The notes below the pieces were generated by a model. The model was not told the origin of the DNA, made no database searches, and was given only the letters and a program-made list of their open reading frames with translations. A DNA stretch of 64,000 nucleotides from VRUE01 sp963844395 (lineage in GTDB: Bacteria > Actinomycetota > Thermoleophilia > Solirubrobacterales > 70-9): assembly GCA_963844395.1 (NCBI GenBank), contig CAWJNX010000002.1:1409315-1473314 (forward strand), given 5' to 3'. This document shows, one piece after another, positions 16,667-26,202 of this stretch. Position 1 is the stretch's first letter. Each line of letters opens with the position of its first letter. The translations under genes and the position numbers were made by a program.

Positions 16667-17611
16667 CTAAATACCCAGATAGAGGGAGAGATCAGAGAGC
16701 CGATGATCCCAGGCCCAGTCAATTCCGGCTGAGGCCTCAAAGCCGAGGTAGCCAATATCAAAATAGCCGAAAAGCTGAAGCAGGAAAACTGCTTGGTCGG
16801 CATAGCTGCGATGTAGCGAATCGTGCTTCTCGGCCTCCTCCTTACGGCGCTTGTTCACGTTGGTGAAATCGCCTGCGGACTTCATCTCAATGCATGCCAG
16901 AGGCAGTTCCTTCGTTGCTGGGGCGACGACGCAATCGACCGGTAGATTGCGATTGGCGCCGTCGGCTCTCTTGATCGGAACATTTCGTCCGAACGCGAAC
17001 GTGCCAGCTGCCATCTCGAATGCTGGCTTCGACGATTCGGTTAGGCCATTGGCCTCAAGGTGATTCCGCATCAGGAGCTTCTGCCTAGCCTCCTGTTCGT
17101 TGCGAAGAACCGGGCTGTAGAAGGCGCCAGCGAGTCGCTCCCCAAGGACCAATAGGGCTCGATCTCTCTCGTCTGGCGTGGGCGGGCGATCGTCGGCGAT
17201 CCAAGGGAAAAGCTCCGGATCGAAAAGCGGGACGAGGAAATCACAGAGCTGGCGGAGGTGCAGGTCGATATCCGGAACCCTTGGCGGAAGGGCGTTTTCC
17301 CGCTCCATTCTCGTGACGAGGCTCTTCTTTGCCCCGGAGAATTCGACGAAGCGATCACGCGCCATAGTCGGTGAAACCGCCATTCGAGCCACAAAGAGCG
17401 CGCTTGGCATGGTCCTTAGGGGTTTAGGGGAGAAGTCCCGGAAATCGTCAAATGCCTTCATGGCATCACGTGCCTCGACAACGGCACGACCCCGCGCCTC
17501 GGCCCACATCTTCGGCGACTCGTGCATGTACCAGTCGTTGTAGTCGGAGACGCTGCGGTCTATATCCGCCTGCCAGTCGGCCGGAGACTTCTCTCGGTTT
17601 GGCTTCTCCAT
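16667..17611 (-). CDS. XamI-family type II restriction endonuclease
   Basis: A 314-residue protein facing the methyltransferase. The N-terminal half (DYNDWYMHESPKMW, then LFVARMAVSPTMARDRFVEFSG around residues 72-93) is the pattern I know from XamI-type endonucleases, which cut GTCGAC. The C-terminal half has a PD-(D/E)XK-like site: PVDCVVAP (D about 227), then CIEMKSAGDFTNVNKRRKEE with E and K about 15 residues later. Tail-to-tail arrangement with an adenine methyltransferase supports an R-M pair. Base composition is lower in GC than the flanking core genes, suggesting transfer. Confidence 0.75.
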   Translation of the reverse strand: MEKPNREKSPADWQADIDRSVSDYNDWYMHESPKMWAEARGRAVVEARDAMKAFDDFRDFSPKPLRTMPSALFVARMAVSPTMARDRFVEFSGAKKSLVTRMERENALPPRVPDIDLHLRQLCDFLVPLFDPELFPWIADDRPPTPDERDRALLVLGERLAGAFYSPVLRNEQEARQKLLMRNHLEANGLTESSKPAFEMAAGTFAFGRNVPIKRADGANRNLPVDCVVAPATKELPLACIEMKSAGDFTNVNKRRKEEAEKHDSLHRSYADQAVFLLQLFGYFDIGYLGFEASAGIDWAWDHRLSDLSLYLGI

Positions 17612-17760
17612 CGCGGCCGAAGCCTAAGCCGAAAAGTTCTCAGCTGCCGCGTCCCTTCTAGTGACAAGGAGTCGCCTAGGCGTTGGAGCCGTGGCGGCGG
17701 TTAGGCCGTTAGACCACGGGCCGCCCCTCGACAAGACCGAGGGACGGCCGGCATCCGTTC

Positions 17761-17957
17761 CTACTTCCCTACGGTGAGGCGCACCTTGGTACTTGGTGGC
17801 AGCACTTTGCCCTGTCAAGGGTTCTGCTTGATCACTTTGCCCGGTTTCCCTCCGGCCAGGGTAGTCACCGTCACATCAACGGGGCCAACGGCTTTGCTGC
17901 GCGACACTTCCAAGTTCCTCTTGATGATGTCCCGGAACCCCTGCGATCGCCGGGACT
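17761..17957 (-). pseudogene. PASTA-domain remnant
   Basis: On the minus strand this reads RNLEVSRSKAVGP, VDVTVTTLAGGKPGKVIKQNP, a TGA, then QGKVLPPSTKVRLTVGK and a stop at 17761. This is the beta-strand pattern of a PASTA repeat, seen at the C terminus of PknB-type kinases and penicillin-binding proteins. No start or preceding domain is present, so it is a decayed fragment. In the rest of 17612-18007 I see no gene. Confidence 0.5.
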
Positions 17958-18007
17958 AGTTGAATGGTTCAAACCGGTTCCTCGGCCAAATGTTGCGGTG
18001 TGAACTG

Positions 18008-18681
18008 TCAGGGTGTGTCTTTCACCTCGTCGAGCGCGACGCGGCCGGCGACCTCGGCGCGTCCCTCGCTGGTGGGGCGGGCGAGGAGCACCGAGCCGTG
18101 GCCCTGGTGGACGACGATCGGGCGGTTGAGACGGGCTGAGAGGGTGAGAGCGGCGGAGCCGGTGGCCTCGTCTTCGGCGAATGCCGGCTTCGGGAACGAA
18201 GGAGCGGGCGCGGATCGTGCCGGCCGCCTCGTCGATCCAGGCCCAGGCGTAGACGTTCGCGTTGGCGTCCGGCGGGCCGTTGAGCGCTCGTACGTCGGCC
18301 GGCGAATTGAGTAGCCAGTATTCGAACGGTGGGCTCCATTTCGGGGTCCGCTTCGACCCAGGTCACTCCTTCACTTGTCCGCACCGCTACCTCGCCCGCC
18401 GGAGGCTTCAGCGTCTCGACCGGCGTCCCAAGCCTCGCCAGCAGCCAGGCCGTACCCACAGTCGGATGACCGGCAAAGGGCAGCTCGACCCGAGGCGTAT
18501 GGATCCGCATTCGCCCGTTGGTCCGGTCCTCGACGAAGACGGTCTCGCTGAAGCCCAGCTCGGCGGCGATCCGCTGCCGCTCCTTGGCCGGGATCCCGGC
18601 TCCGTCCAGGAAGACGCCGAGGCGATTCCCCCACTCGCCGTCCTCGTTGACGAAGACGCGCAGGACGTGAAGGTCGGACAC
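18008..18681 (-). CDS. PhzF-family isomerase-like protein (two frameshifts)
   Basis: The start, residues 1-110 in the frame beginning at 18681, has the PhzF signature: HVLRVFVNEDGEWGNRLGVFLD, then ELGFSETVFVED with the catalytic Glu, and RVELPFAGHPTVGTAWLL. The frame breaks near 18330; the next frame gives PFEYWLLNSPADVRALNGPP and YAWAWIDEAAG, and after a second break near 18195 it continues EDEATGSAALTL and ends at 18008. All parts are present in the right order, so I read it as one gene of about 224 residues with two indels. Family members isomerise or reduce small unsaturated acids; the substrate is unknown. Confidence 0.7.
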
Positions 18682-18778
18682 GCGTCGATACTAGGCGCCG
18701 GTCCCGGGTAGTTGCTAGAGCGCCGGGCTGCGAAGATCGGGCCGGCTTGGTGTCGATTGACGAACGAGAGGAGTCGAT

Positions 18779-19154
18779 GTGTCTGATGGAGCTTTGAAGC
18801 GGAATCGCGCCATGGCCGCGCTGGTCGCGCTGGCGATCACGCTTGCCGGGGTCGCCTGGTCGGGTTGCGGGGACGACGACGACAACGTCAACACCAACGA
18901 GGCGACCGAGAGCGTCGAACAGGGCGTCGACGACGCTCAGCAAGAAGCCGAAGAGGGCGTCGACGATGCGCAGGAAGGGATCGAAGAGGGCGTCGACGAT
19001 GCCCAAGAGCGGAATCGATAACGCCCAGGACGACGCTCAAGAGCGGATCGACGAGGCCCAGGAAGAAGCCCGCGAGGGCATCGACAACGCTAAGAAGGAA
19101 GCGCAGGAGGGGATCGACAAGGCCAAGGAAGAAGCGGACCGGTACCTGCCCTAG
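18779..19154 (+). CDS. Lipoprotein with 11-residue amphipathic repeats (frameshifted at about 19008)
   Basis: The signal peptide and lipobox-like AWSGC (Cys about residue 29) are followed by Asp-rich sequence. Then come repeats of the form G(V/I)D(D/N)AQ(E/Q)xAxE: GVDDAQQEAEE, GVDDAQEGIEE, GVDDAQE. After a one-base slip at about 19008 it continues GIDNAQDDAQE, RIDEAQEEARE, GIDNAKKEAQE, GIDKAKEEADRYLP. The 11-residue period and the alternation of charges indicate a long amphipathic helix, like LEA or apolipoprotein-type repeats. Start GTG 18779 is preceded by GAGAGGAG. The stop TAG overlaps the stop of the convergent gene in CTAG. Confidence 0.65.
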
Positions 19155-20467
19155 ACAGCGGGGACAGGGACCGGCGCTCCGGCCGGCACACGCTCCTCGG
19201 CGAGGTCAGCGGCAAGCGCCGCGACCACGCCGGGGTCGAACTGCGTGCCGGAGCAGCGCTGCAGCTCGCCGAGCGCCTCGCCGCCGCTCAGCGCTGGCCG
19301 GTAGGGCCGCTGCGCGGTCATCGCCGCGAAGGCGACCGTCACGGCAATGATGCGCGATCCGAGCGGGATCGCCTCGCCGGCGAGCCCGTCCGGGATAGCC
19401 GCTGCCGTCGAAGCGCTCGGCACTGGAGCGGACCAGGCGGGCGACCGGCGCCAGACCCGGCGCCGCGGCGATGATCCGCTCTCCCTCGGCGGTGTGGCTG
19501 CGGACCATCGCGCTCTCGGCTTCGTCGAGCGGGCCCTCGCTTCTCCAGCACCGACTCGGGCACCGCCAGCAGGCCGATGTCCTGCAGCTCGGCAGCGAGC
19601 GCGATGTCGTCAATCTCCGCGATCCCGATGCTCGAGACGCCTACTGAGCGAGATCACTCGGTAGGTGACGGTGCGCAGGTGGTCGCGCAGCTCCGGCCGC
19701 CGGGCGCTGAGCACCGCCATCAGCACGGCGTGGGCCTGGCGGCGGGCGGAGCGGTGCTGGCGCTGCCGGTGGGCGTCGAGCCGCTGGCCGGCGAGCTGGA
19801 AGGCAGCTTCGGCGTCAGCCGTCTCGTCGGGGATCGTGACGTCGCCGTAGGAGCGGCTGATTGCGTCGCCGGGCCCCTCGTCTCGGAAGGAGTCGGTAGC
19901 GGTCAGCATCAGCTCGCCGAGTCGCGGCTCGCCATGCGGCACGAAAGCGGCCAAGCGCGCCGCGCCGACCCGGTAGACGGCTCCTCCCAGCGGCGCGACT
20001 GCATTGACCAGACCCTCCGCGGAGCGGCACAGCAGCTCGTCGCCGGCTGCGTATCCGAGCCGGTCGCCGTACGTCTGCAGGCCTTCCAGCTCGAGCAGGA
20101 CCAGGGTGCGGCGCTCGCCCGGCACAGCAACCGTGGCCGCGATGTCCGCCTCGAGCCGGCGGCGGTTGGGCAGCGAGGTGACCCGGTCGTTGAAGGCGTC
20201 ATGCCGCTGCTCGTCGAGCGCCCGCGACTGCCGGCGGTTGGTTTCGAGCATCCGCGCGAAGATCGTGACGATCAGTCCTAGGGTCAGCCAGAAGATGGCG
20301 TCGGTGACGCGATTGTTGAGGTGGTCGTAGACGAGCAGCCCGACACCCAACACCACGAAGACGATCGGGCCGACGACCGAGCGCCAGCCGCTCGGTCCCA
20401 CGACGGCGTCCCAAATGCGCCACATCAAGCTGGAGACCGCCTGCATCGGCGGTTTCATCGATTTCAC
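19151..20467 (-). CDS. Membrane GGDEF/HD-GYP protein, degenerate (several frameshifts)
   Basis: From 20467 the protein has two membrane segments (residues about 28-70), then a GGDEF-like domain. The region GYAAGDELLCRSAEGL aligns with the conserved stretch before the signature, but the GGDEF signature itself reads GAARLAAFVP, and the first metal-binding position is LELEGL. After frame changes near 19620, 19540 and 19425 an HD-GYP-like domain follows: ELQDIGLLAVPESVL (HD replaced by QD), RSHTAEGERI, FDGSGYPG, LGSRIIAVTVAFAAMT and RPYRPALSGGEALGEL, ending at 19151. Both catalytic centres seem lost, so it may bind rather than make or break cyclic-di-GMP. The frame changes may be sequence errors. 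Confidence 0.65.
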
Positions 20468-20609
20468 TGCGCCCAGTTTGCAAGAGCGGCGGACGATTGA
20501 TCGAAACTCCCCTTCGATGAGGCTTGGGCGCCTGCACCTCTTCGTGGTTGTCGCCTTCCGCGACTGCGCGACCGGGCGCGCCGGCGGGTAGGCCGCCTAC
20601 CCTGTCTCG

Positions 20610-20940
20610 ATGGCCGAGGAGCGGCAGCTGGATGAGTTCGAATCGCTGGTCGCCGACGCGATCGACGCGCTGCCAGAGCGAGTTCCGGAAGCTGCTGGAA
20701 AGCGTCCCGGTCGTCGTCTCCGATCGCGGCGCCGAGGACCGCGCCTACGGCCAGTACAGCGGCGACGGCGTGGCGCGGGAACGCTACGAGGACCGGATCG
20801 TGATCTACCGCGACACGCTGGAGCGCGACTTCGGCCACGACCGTGGGCTGCTCGCCCGGCAGGTGGAGCGGACCCTGCGCCACGAGCTGGCGCACCACCT
20901 CGGCTGGGATGAGCGAGGGGTAGGGGGACTGGGTCTCTAG
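20610..20940 (+). CDS. Zincin-like metallopeptidase family protein (one frameshift)
   Basis: A small protein of about 110 residues matching the actinobacterial minimal zincin family. ATG 20610 begins MAEERQLDEFESLVADAIDALPE; the frame slips by one near 20685 and continues EFRKLLESVPVVVSD, YEDRIVIYRDTLERDF and the zinc motif RHELAHHLGWDE, an HExxH-like HELAHHLG with downstream Asp. The last residues ERGVGGLGL resemble the usual ending ERxxELGY. Substrate unknown. The TAG stop is shared base-for-base with the opposite gene's stop in CTAG. Confidence 0.7.
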
Positions 20941-21711
20941 CGGACCAGGCAGTCGCGGGCCAGCGTCTGGCGAAAGCGTCTTTCCGCTGGCGAAGGTGAA
21001 GCTGCCCTTGGCGAAGCTGAAGAGCGCGCCCGGGAAGCCGGCCGGGGCGGCGCAGCGGGCGCTGATGAAGCTGCGCGGCTCGCCTTTGTAGCGGTAGCGG
21101 CGACCGAAGGTCAGCGAGATGTCGGTGACGTAGCCGAGGTCGGCGGCGATCTTCGGGATCTTGGTCGAGAGCACGGTGCCGAAGCGGCCGCGGGCGGGAT
21201 GGGTGATCCGGAACATCAGCACGAAGGTCGTCTCGACCGGGTTGGAACCGTAGATGTGCAGGGCGATCGCCGGGCGGCTGCCGACCCGGCTGTTGAAGGC
21301 GAGCATCCTGCCCTCGACCGGGAACAGGAGGTCGGGGAAGTCGACGTTGGCGCCGAAGCGACCGCGACCGACCAGCGCCTCGCGGCAGGTGGCCAGGGCC
21401 GACTCCGACGAGGTCGCCTCGATCATGCTCGGCCGGCAGACCGGCAGCCCTCGCGTCGAGATCTTGCCGTAGCGGTTGACTGCGAGCGAGATCGCTCGCA
21501 GCTGAGGAGGGCGACTGCCGTCGGTCGTCCTCACCGAGCCGCTGAGGCTCACCGTCACCGGGACGTCTCGGTCGCGCGGCAGCGCGTGGGGGGTGAAGCG
21601 GGCGTCGAAGGCGAGGCGCAGGTTGCCGCGCTGCGTCAGCTCTGCCGTGGCGATCCCGGCGCCCAGCAGCGTCACGGCAAGCCCCACCCCGATGATCGCC
21701 CGGCGTCGCAT
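20937..21711 (-). CDS. Secreted protein of unknown function (frameshift near 20976)
   Basis: About 258 residues. The N terminus (MRRRAIIGVGLAVTLLGAGIATAEL) is a signal peptide. The mature protein begins QRGNLRLAFDARFTPHALPRD and has repeated beta-like segments (VPVTVSLSGSV, PPQLRAISLAVNRYGK, VGSRPAIALHIYGSNP) with a few cysteines (LPVCRP, ATCREA, ARCAAP). Near the end the original frame runs on, but skipping one base at about 20976 gives the short ending QTLARDCLVR and a stop at 20937, which restores a final Cys. I have seen similar exported proteins in Solirubrobacterales; the function is unknown. Confidence 0.6.
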
Positions 21712-21797
21712 GTCCCACCCTCCAGTCTAGAGCCAGTCGTATGCCGCGGGTTGAGCGGAGATTGGGACGGTCCGGCATCCCGGGCTAGGGTTCACCA

Positions 21798-23426
21798 ATG
21801 GCCGACGGGCAGCGCTGGATCGAGCTTTCCGATGGCGACGAGTTCGCCGGCTACCGGATCGAGCAGACGCTCGGTCGCGGCGGCATGGGCGTCCTCTACC
21901 TCGCCGTCGAGCCGGGGCTGGAGCGGCGCGTCGCGCTGAAGCTGATCGCGCCGGAGGCCGCAGCCGACGAGGTCTTCTCCCGCCGCTTCGCCGAGGAGTC
22001 GAGGATCGCCGCCTCGATCGAGCATCCCAACGTGGTGCCGATCTACGCCGCGGGGGAGGAGGACGGCGTCCCCTACATCGCGATGCGCTACGTCTCGGGC
22101 TCGGACCTCGGCAGGCGGATCGCCCGCGAGGGCCGGCTGGAGCCCGCCGCCGCGGCGGCGCTGATCGCCCAGATCGGCAACGGGCTCGACGCGATCCACG
22201 CCGCCGGCCTCGTCCACCGCGACGTGAAGCCGGCCAACGTCCTGCTCAGCGGCGCCACGGCGACGACGCACGCCTACATCACCGACTTCGGCGTCGCCCG
22301 CAACGTCGCCACCGAGTCCGGCCTGACCCAGACGGGCCGCTTCGTCGGCACCCTCGACTACGTCGCCCCGGAGCAGATCTCCGGCGGCGAGGTCGACGCC
22401 CGCGCCGACGTCTACGCGCTCGGCTGCCTGCTCTTCAAGCTGCTGACCGGCGAGGTGCCCTTTCCGAAGGACGGCGAGGCGGCGCGGCTCTACGCCCACC
22501 TGAACGACCCGCCGCCGGCGCCCTCGCTGTACGTGCCCGAGGTCCCGATGGCGCTCGACGACGTCGTCATCCGGGCGATGTCGAAGCAGCCCGGCGACCG
22601 CTACCCGTCGGCGGGCGACCTCGGCCGGGCTGCGCTGGCGGCGCTGAGCGGCGAGCGGCCGATCGGTGCCGGAGCGCACCGTGGCGACGGGCGCGGCGGC
22701 GACCAGGGAGATCGGCGGACCCGGAGCCGCCGACGGTAGCGCCGAGCCTCCACCGCTCGACCGGCCGGACCGACCGCAGAGCCGAACCCCGCCGCCACGC
22801 GCACCGGACATCGACCACGCGGGGTGGGGTCGAAGTCGGCCGCGCGACCGCAGGCGCCTCGGTTTTACGGCGGCGGGTCTGGCGGCCCTCGCGGCGATCG
22901 TCGTCGCGATCGTCGCGCTCGCCGGCGGGGAGCGGGGACGGCGATGGCGGCCCGGGCGCGGCGGCGAACGCCGGCAAGAAGCGGGTCGGGCGGGACGGCA
23001 GGTGAGTGGCGGGAAGGGCGCAACGCCCGAGCCCGTGCCCAAGCCGGCGCTGACCAAGCCGAGCTGATCGCCAAGGCCGACGCGGTCTGCGAAGAGAGCC
23101 AGGCCGCTACCTGGAAATCCGCGACCTCGAACGGGAGGACGTCGGCGGACGTCGCCTTACGCGAAAGCCCTTGTCCGGATCGCGAGGCAGCGCATCCAGG
23201 GGCTGCGGAGGCTGACGCCGCCCCAGCGACTCGCCCGCCCCTACGGGGAATACGTCGAGGCGCAGGAAAGGGTTTACGCGACCGACAAGCAGGCGCTCGC
23301 GGCACGCGCGAGAAGGGAGCGTGGCCGGGGTCGGGGCGGCGCGTGACCGGCGCGACGCGGAGGACCGTTGCGCGAAAGGCTGGCGCGGGAGATCGGGTTC
23401 ACGTCTGCAGCGCGAGCAGGGGTTAG
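21798..23426 (+). CDS. Transmembrane Ser/Thr protein kinase, PknB-like (C-terminal frameshifts)
   Basis: The kinase domain (residues about 15-275) is intact: glycine loop LGRGGMGVLYLA, ATP-anchoring Lys in VALKLI, HRDVKPANVLL catalytic loop, DFGVARN, APEQISGGEVDARADVYALGC. After about 22670 the frame changes; the next frame gives a Pro/Arg-rich linker and a membrane helix (LAALAAIVVAIVALAGG). Later frames show an extracellular region with two cysteines (ADAVCEESQ and the final VCSASRG). The extracellular part is not PASTA. It likely senses an external signal and phosphorylates cytoplasmic proteins. Confidence 0.8.
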
Positions 23427-23436
23427 GCGGGATCGC

Positions 23437-23820
23437 CTCCCGAGCGAGATCGAAGCCTGGGTCGCCGCCTACGAGCGCGCCTGGCGCGCCGCCGGCACCG
23501 AGTCGCTGCGCGAGCTCTTCACCGAGGACGCCACTTACCGGATGTCTCCTTACGAGGAGCCGGCGACCGGCCTGGCGGAGATCGCCGAGCTGTGGGAGCG
23601 GGAGCGCCGCGGCGCCGGATGAGCCGTTCGAGATGACCCACGAGATCGTCGCTGTCGACGGCGACACCGCCGTGGTGCGGGTCGAGGTCGAGTACGGCGA
23701 GCCGCGCCCAGCCGAGTACCGCGATCTCTGGATAGTCAGACTCGCCGCCGACGGCCGCTGCCGCGAGTTCGAGGAGTGGCCGTTCTGGCCAGGCCAGCAG
23801 ATCTCGTCAAGGAGGAATAG
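23437..23820 (+). CDS. SnoaL/NTF2-like protein (frameshifted at about 23617)
   Basis: The first part reads EIEAWVAAYERAWRAAGTESLRELF, TEDATYRMSPYEEPATG and LAEIAELWERERRG. The second, one base out of frame, reads EPFEMTHEIVAVDGDTAVVRVEV, PAEYRDLWIVRLAADGRCREF and EEWPFWPGQ. Together they form a cone-shaped NTF2-like fold of about 125 residues. No clean start codon is seen near 23437, and the end is also uncertain (stop at 23818-23820 in a third frame). Family members bind or transform small molecules; no specific function is assigned. Confidence 0.55.
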
Positions 23821-23822
23821 AA

Positions 23823-24284
23823 ATGAAGACCAGCACCGTCTACAAGACCTTCGAGACCGCCGAGCGCCGGGAGCTGATTCGGATCACCGAGGACGTGCAG
23901 GCTGCCGTCGACGAGGCGGGGATCGCCGAGGGCATGGTCCTCGTCTCGGCGATGCACATCACCGCCGGGATCTGGGTCAACGACGATGAGCCCGGCCTGC
24001 ACGAGGACACGCTCGAGTGGCTTGACAAGGTCGCGCCGCCGAGCTGGAAGCCGGCCGCCAACGAGGTGGCGGAGGAACTGCTGCCGGAGGGCGGCGATTA
24101 CCGCCACCACCGCGGCGGCGAGGACAACGGCGACGCCCACCTCAAGAACCTGCTCGTCCACCACCAGGCGATCGTCCCGGTCACCGCCGGCCGCCTCGAC
24201 CTCGGCCCCTGGCAGCAGGTCTTTTACTGCGAGTTCGACGGCCGCCGCCCGAAGCGCCTCGTGATCAAGGCGATGGGGGAGTAG
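23823..24284 (+). CDS. YjbQ/UPF0047 family protein (secondary thiamine-phosphate synthase)
   Basis: A 153-residue protein matching UPF0047. It has SAMHITAGIWVNDDEPGLHEDTLEWL with conserved His, then HHRGGEDNGDAHLKNLLVHH and the tail RLDLGPWQQVFYCEFDGRR. Family members form small trimers with a His-rich site, and the E. coli member has weak thiamine-phosphate synthase activity. The ATG at 23823 has a strong AAGGAGG seven bases upstream. The 3' end overlaps the convergent membrane-protein gene by about 20 bp. Confidence 0.85.
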   Translation: MKTSTVYKTFETAERRELIRITEDVQAAVDEAGIAEGMVLVSAMHITAGIWVNDDEPGLHEDTLEWLDKVAPPSWKPAANEVAEELLPEGGDYRHHRGGEDNGDAHLKNLLVHHQAIVPVTAGRLDLGPWQQVFYCEFDGRRPKRLVIKAMGE

Positions 24285-25083
24285 GGCGGTCGTCGCCCTC
24301 CGCGATCCGGCGCACTTCGGCGATAGCGTCACTCGGCTTGCCGCCGACGATGTCGCGGAAGGCGTTCTTGAAGCGCTCGGTGCGGCGGTCCGGCGGGAAG
24401 CGCCCCTGCTGACTTTTCCTGCTTCGCCGGCCGTCGCTCACCGTAGCGGCGCCGCGCCCAGGGCGAGCCCGGCTTGCCGATCCGCGCCGCGCCGTAGATC
24501 GCGATCGGGAAGACGAAGAAGCCGACCGCGCCGTGCAGGAGCCGCTGCTTGGCGAAGCAGAGCACGACCAGGCCGAAGACGACCAGGGCGGTGGCGATGC
24601 TGCCCAGCGTCTCGTCGAGCGAGCCGGTCTCGAAGCTGAAGGGGGTGAAGCCGAGCAGGATCAGGCCCATCGCCGCGGCGGCGATCACGGTCGCGTCGAT
24701 CGAGACACGGCCCTGCTCGGCCCAGTAGACGTCTTCGAGGTAGACCCAGAGCGCGAACTCGTCGATCGTCAGGCCGGCGCCGACGCCGAAGACGAAGGCG
24801 CAGATCTCGGCGTAGGGGCTGTCGCCCAGGACCGAGAAGCCCACCGCGCCGGCGATCATCATCGCGACGATGCCGAAGACGAGGTGGTGAAGGTGGACGC
24901 CGCTCTCGCTGACGACGCTGCCGGGCCACCAGGGCACGCGCGGGCTGCGCATCAGCCGCGTGCTCATCCGGATGAAGGCGAAGGAGAGGATGAAGCCGAC
25001 CAGCACCAGGAACAGACCCTGCTTTTCTTCGGCCAGGATCTGGTCGTTCCAGAAGTCGGCGAGAAGATCGAGGCGGTGGTCAT
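24265..25083 (-). CDS. Conserved integral membrane protein (frameshifts at both ends)
   Basis: The core frame (25006-24329) encodes about six membrane segments with the blocks FIRMSTRLMRSPRVPWWPGS, GVHLHHLVFGIVAMMIAGAV, LTIDEFALWVYLEDVYW and SIDATVIAAAAMGLILLG. I recall this protein from many Actinobacteria without a known function; the His and Asp/Glu residues in membrane helices hint at transport or metal binding. Upstream, another frame gives DLLADFWNDQILAEEKQGL, a typical N-terminal part, with ATG near 25083. Downstream, a third frame gives RRTERFKNAFRDIVGGKPSDA and a stop at 24265. I therefore extend the gene at both ends. Confidence 0.6.
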
Positions 25084-25135
25084 GGGTGGCTGGGGCCGAG
25101 TGTAGACGCGGGCCCTGGCCCGTCCTCGGCGGCGA

Positions 25136-25820
25136 TCAGCTCGACGTGAGCAGCACCGCGGCGACCGCGTAGAAGGGGGTGAAGGCGATGTTGCGATGCC
25201 GTGTCGGTGAGCCAGCCGGCGACCAGGGAGTCGCCGAAGAGGTCATGGGCGAGGTGCGGTGGCAGACGCTCCCGATCGCGTCGCTGGCGATCTCGATCGG
25301 CAGCAGCACCGCCAGCACTAGCCAGAAGTGGCCGCGGACGAGCTGGACGCTGCGGACGAGCGCGGCCGCGGACCCCGTGGTGCTCGATCTCGACCACCGG
25401 GGCGGCGAGGCTGAGGTAGACGAAGGCGAGGATCCCCGGGGACGACGAGGAGCGACGAGGCCGACCGCGACCAGGGCGCCGAAGATCAGGTCGAACGACG
25501 ATCAGCGTGCGGTAGTCGATCATCCGCGCGATCTCGCGCAGCGACGGCGGTTCGTCGTCGTGGGGAGTGGGTAAGGGCGATCGCTACCGCGCCGGTGTAG
25601 AAGATCTCGCCGAGCAGCCCGGTGAGCGTGAGCAGCAGCAGTGCCAGGACTGGCGCCGAAGACCTCAGCCCAGCTTGTCGACGTCGAACGAGGTGGCCTC
25701 GACGTGGACGGGGATCGCGTGGACCAGTCCGAGCGGGACGAAGACGACGACCGCCAGCGGCAGCAGCGACGGCGCCCAAGCCAAGTAGGTGCGGCCGATC
25801 CGCCGGTAGAGGGTCGCCAC
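25136..25820 (-). CDS. Multi-pass membrane protein (several frameshifts)
   Basis: Pieces in different minus-strand frames line up in order: TYLAWAPSLLPLAVVVFVPLGL, then APVLALLLLTLTGLLGEIFYTGAVAIAL, REIARMIDYRTLIVV, ILAFVYLSLAAPVVEIEHHGV, LLPIEIASDAIGSV and FTPFYAVAAVLLTSS with the stop at 25136. This is the layout of the membrane domain found in glycerophosphodiester phosphodiesterase-like and DUF-type proteins with four to six helices. Candidate start GTG 25820. Whether it is a pseudogene or carries sequence errors cannot be told. Confidence 0.5.
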
Positions 25821-25842
25821 TGCCGGTGGGCCGGAATGTGCC

Positions 25843-26202
25843 CTATCTCTGCTTTCGTCGCGTCGGCCGGTCAGCGCGGCGCGCCGGCCGGGCCTCCGGC
25901 GCCCGCGCGCCTCCAGCTTCGAGCGCGAGGATTCCGAGGCGGGCACCCGCTTCAGGTCGCTCAGGTCGGGAATCAGCATTTCTTCGGCGCAGCGCCGGTG
26001 CCAGTGGTGGTGTTCGGTGCCGCCGAGCCGCAAGCACGTACTGGACGACGGTGTGCTCGGTGCCGATCTCGATGTCGCCGTGGCAGCCCGGGCAGCGGTA
26101 GAGCTTCTGGCCGAAGCTGCGGATCAGCCAGACCTCGTTGCCTTCTTCGTCGCGACCGCGCAGGCTCCAGCGTTTGCTGGGCTGCCCGCCGCTCTCGCTC
26201 AT
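25843..26202 (-). CDS. Small zinc-binding protein of unknown function (frameshift near 26035)
   Basis: Starts at the ATG complementary to 26200-26202, overlapping the upstream gene's stop (ATGA). The N-terminal half reads KRWSLRGRDEEGNEVWLIRSFGQKLYRCPGCHGDIEIGTEH in pieces, with CPGC as a zinc knuckle. A one-base shift near 26035 leads to RLGGTEHHHWHRRCAEEML, which supplies the matching His and Cys. Similar short proteins with CPGC and HWHxxC are common in Actinobacteria, often annotated as ATP/GTP-binding. The basic, Arg-rich C terminus is unassigned; the true stop is uncertain. Confidence 0.55.
   Translation of the reverse strand: MSESGGQPSKRWSLRGRDEEGNEVWLIRSFGQKLYRCPGCHGDIEIGTEHTVVQYVLAARRHRTPPLAPALRRRNADSRPERPEAGARLGILALEAGGARAPEARPARRADRPTRRKQR

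Noticed and set aside
17641..17730. A tRNA-like stretch (GTCTAACGGCC on the minus strand)
   Set aside because: I could not fold an acceptor stem or a seven-base anticodon loop, so it is not called as a tRNA.
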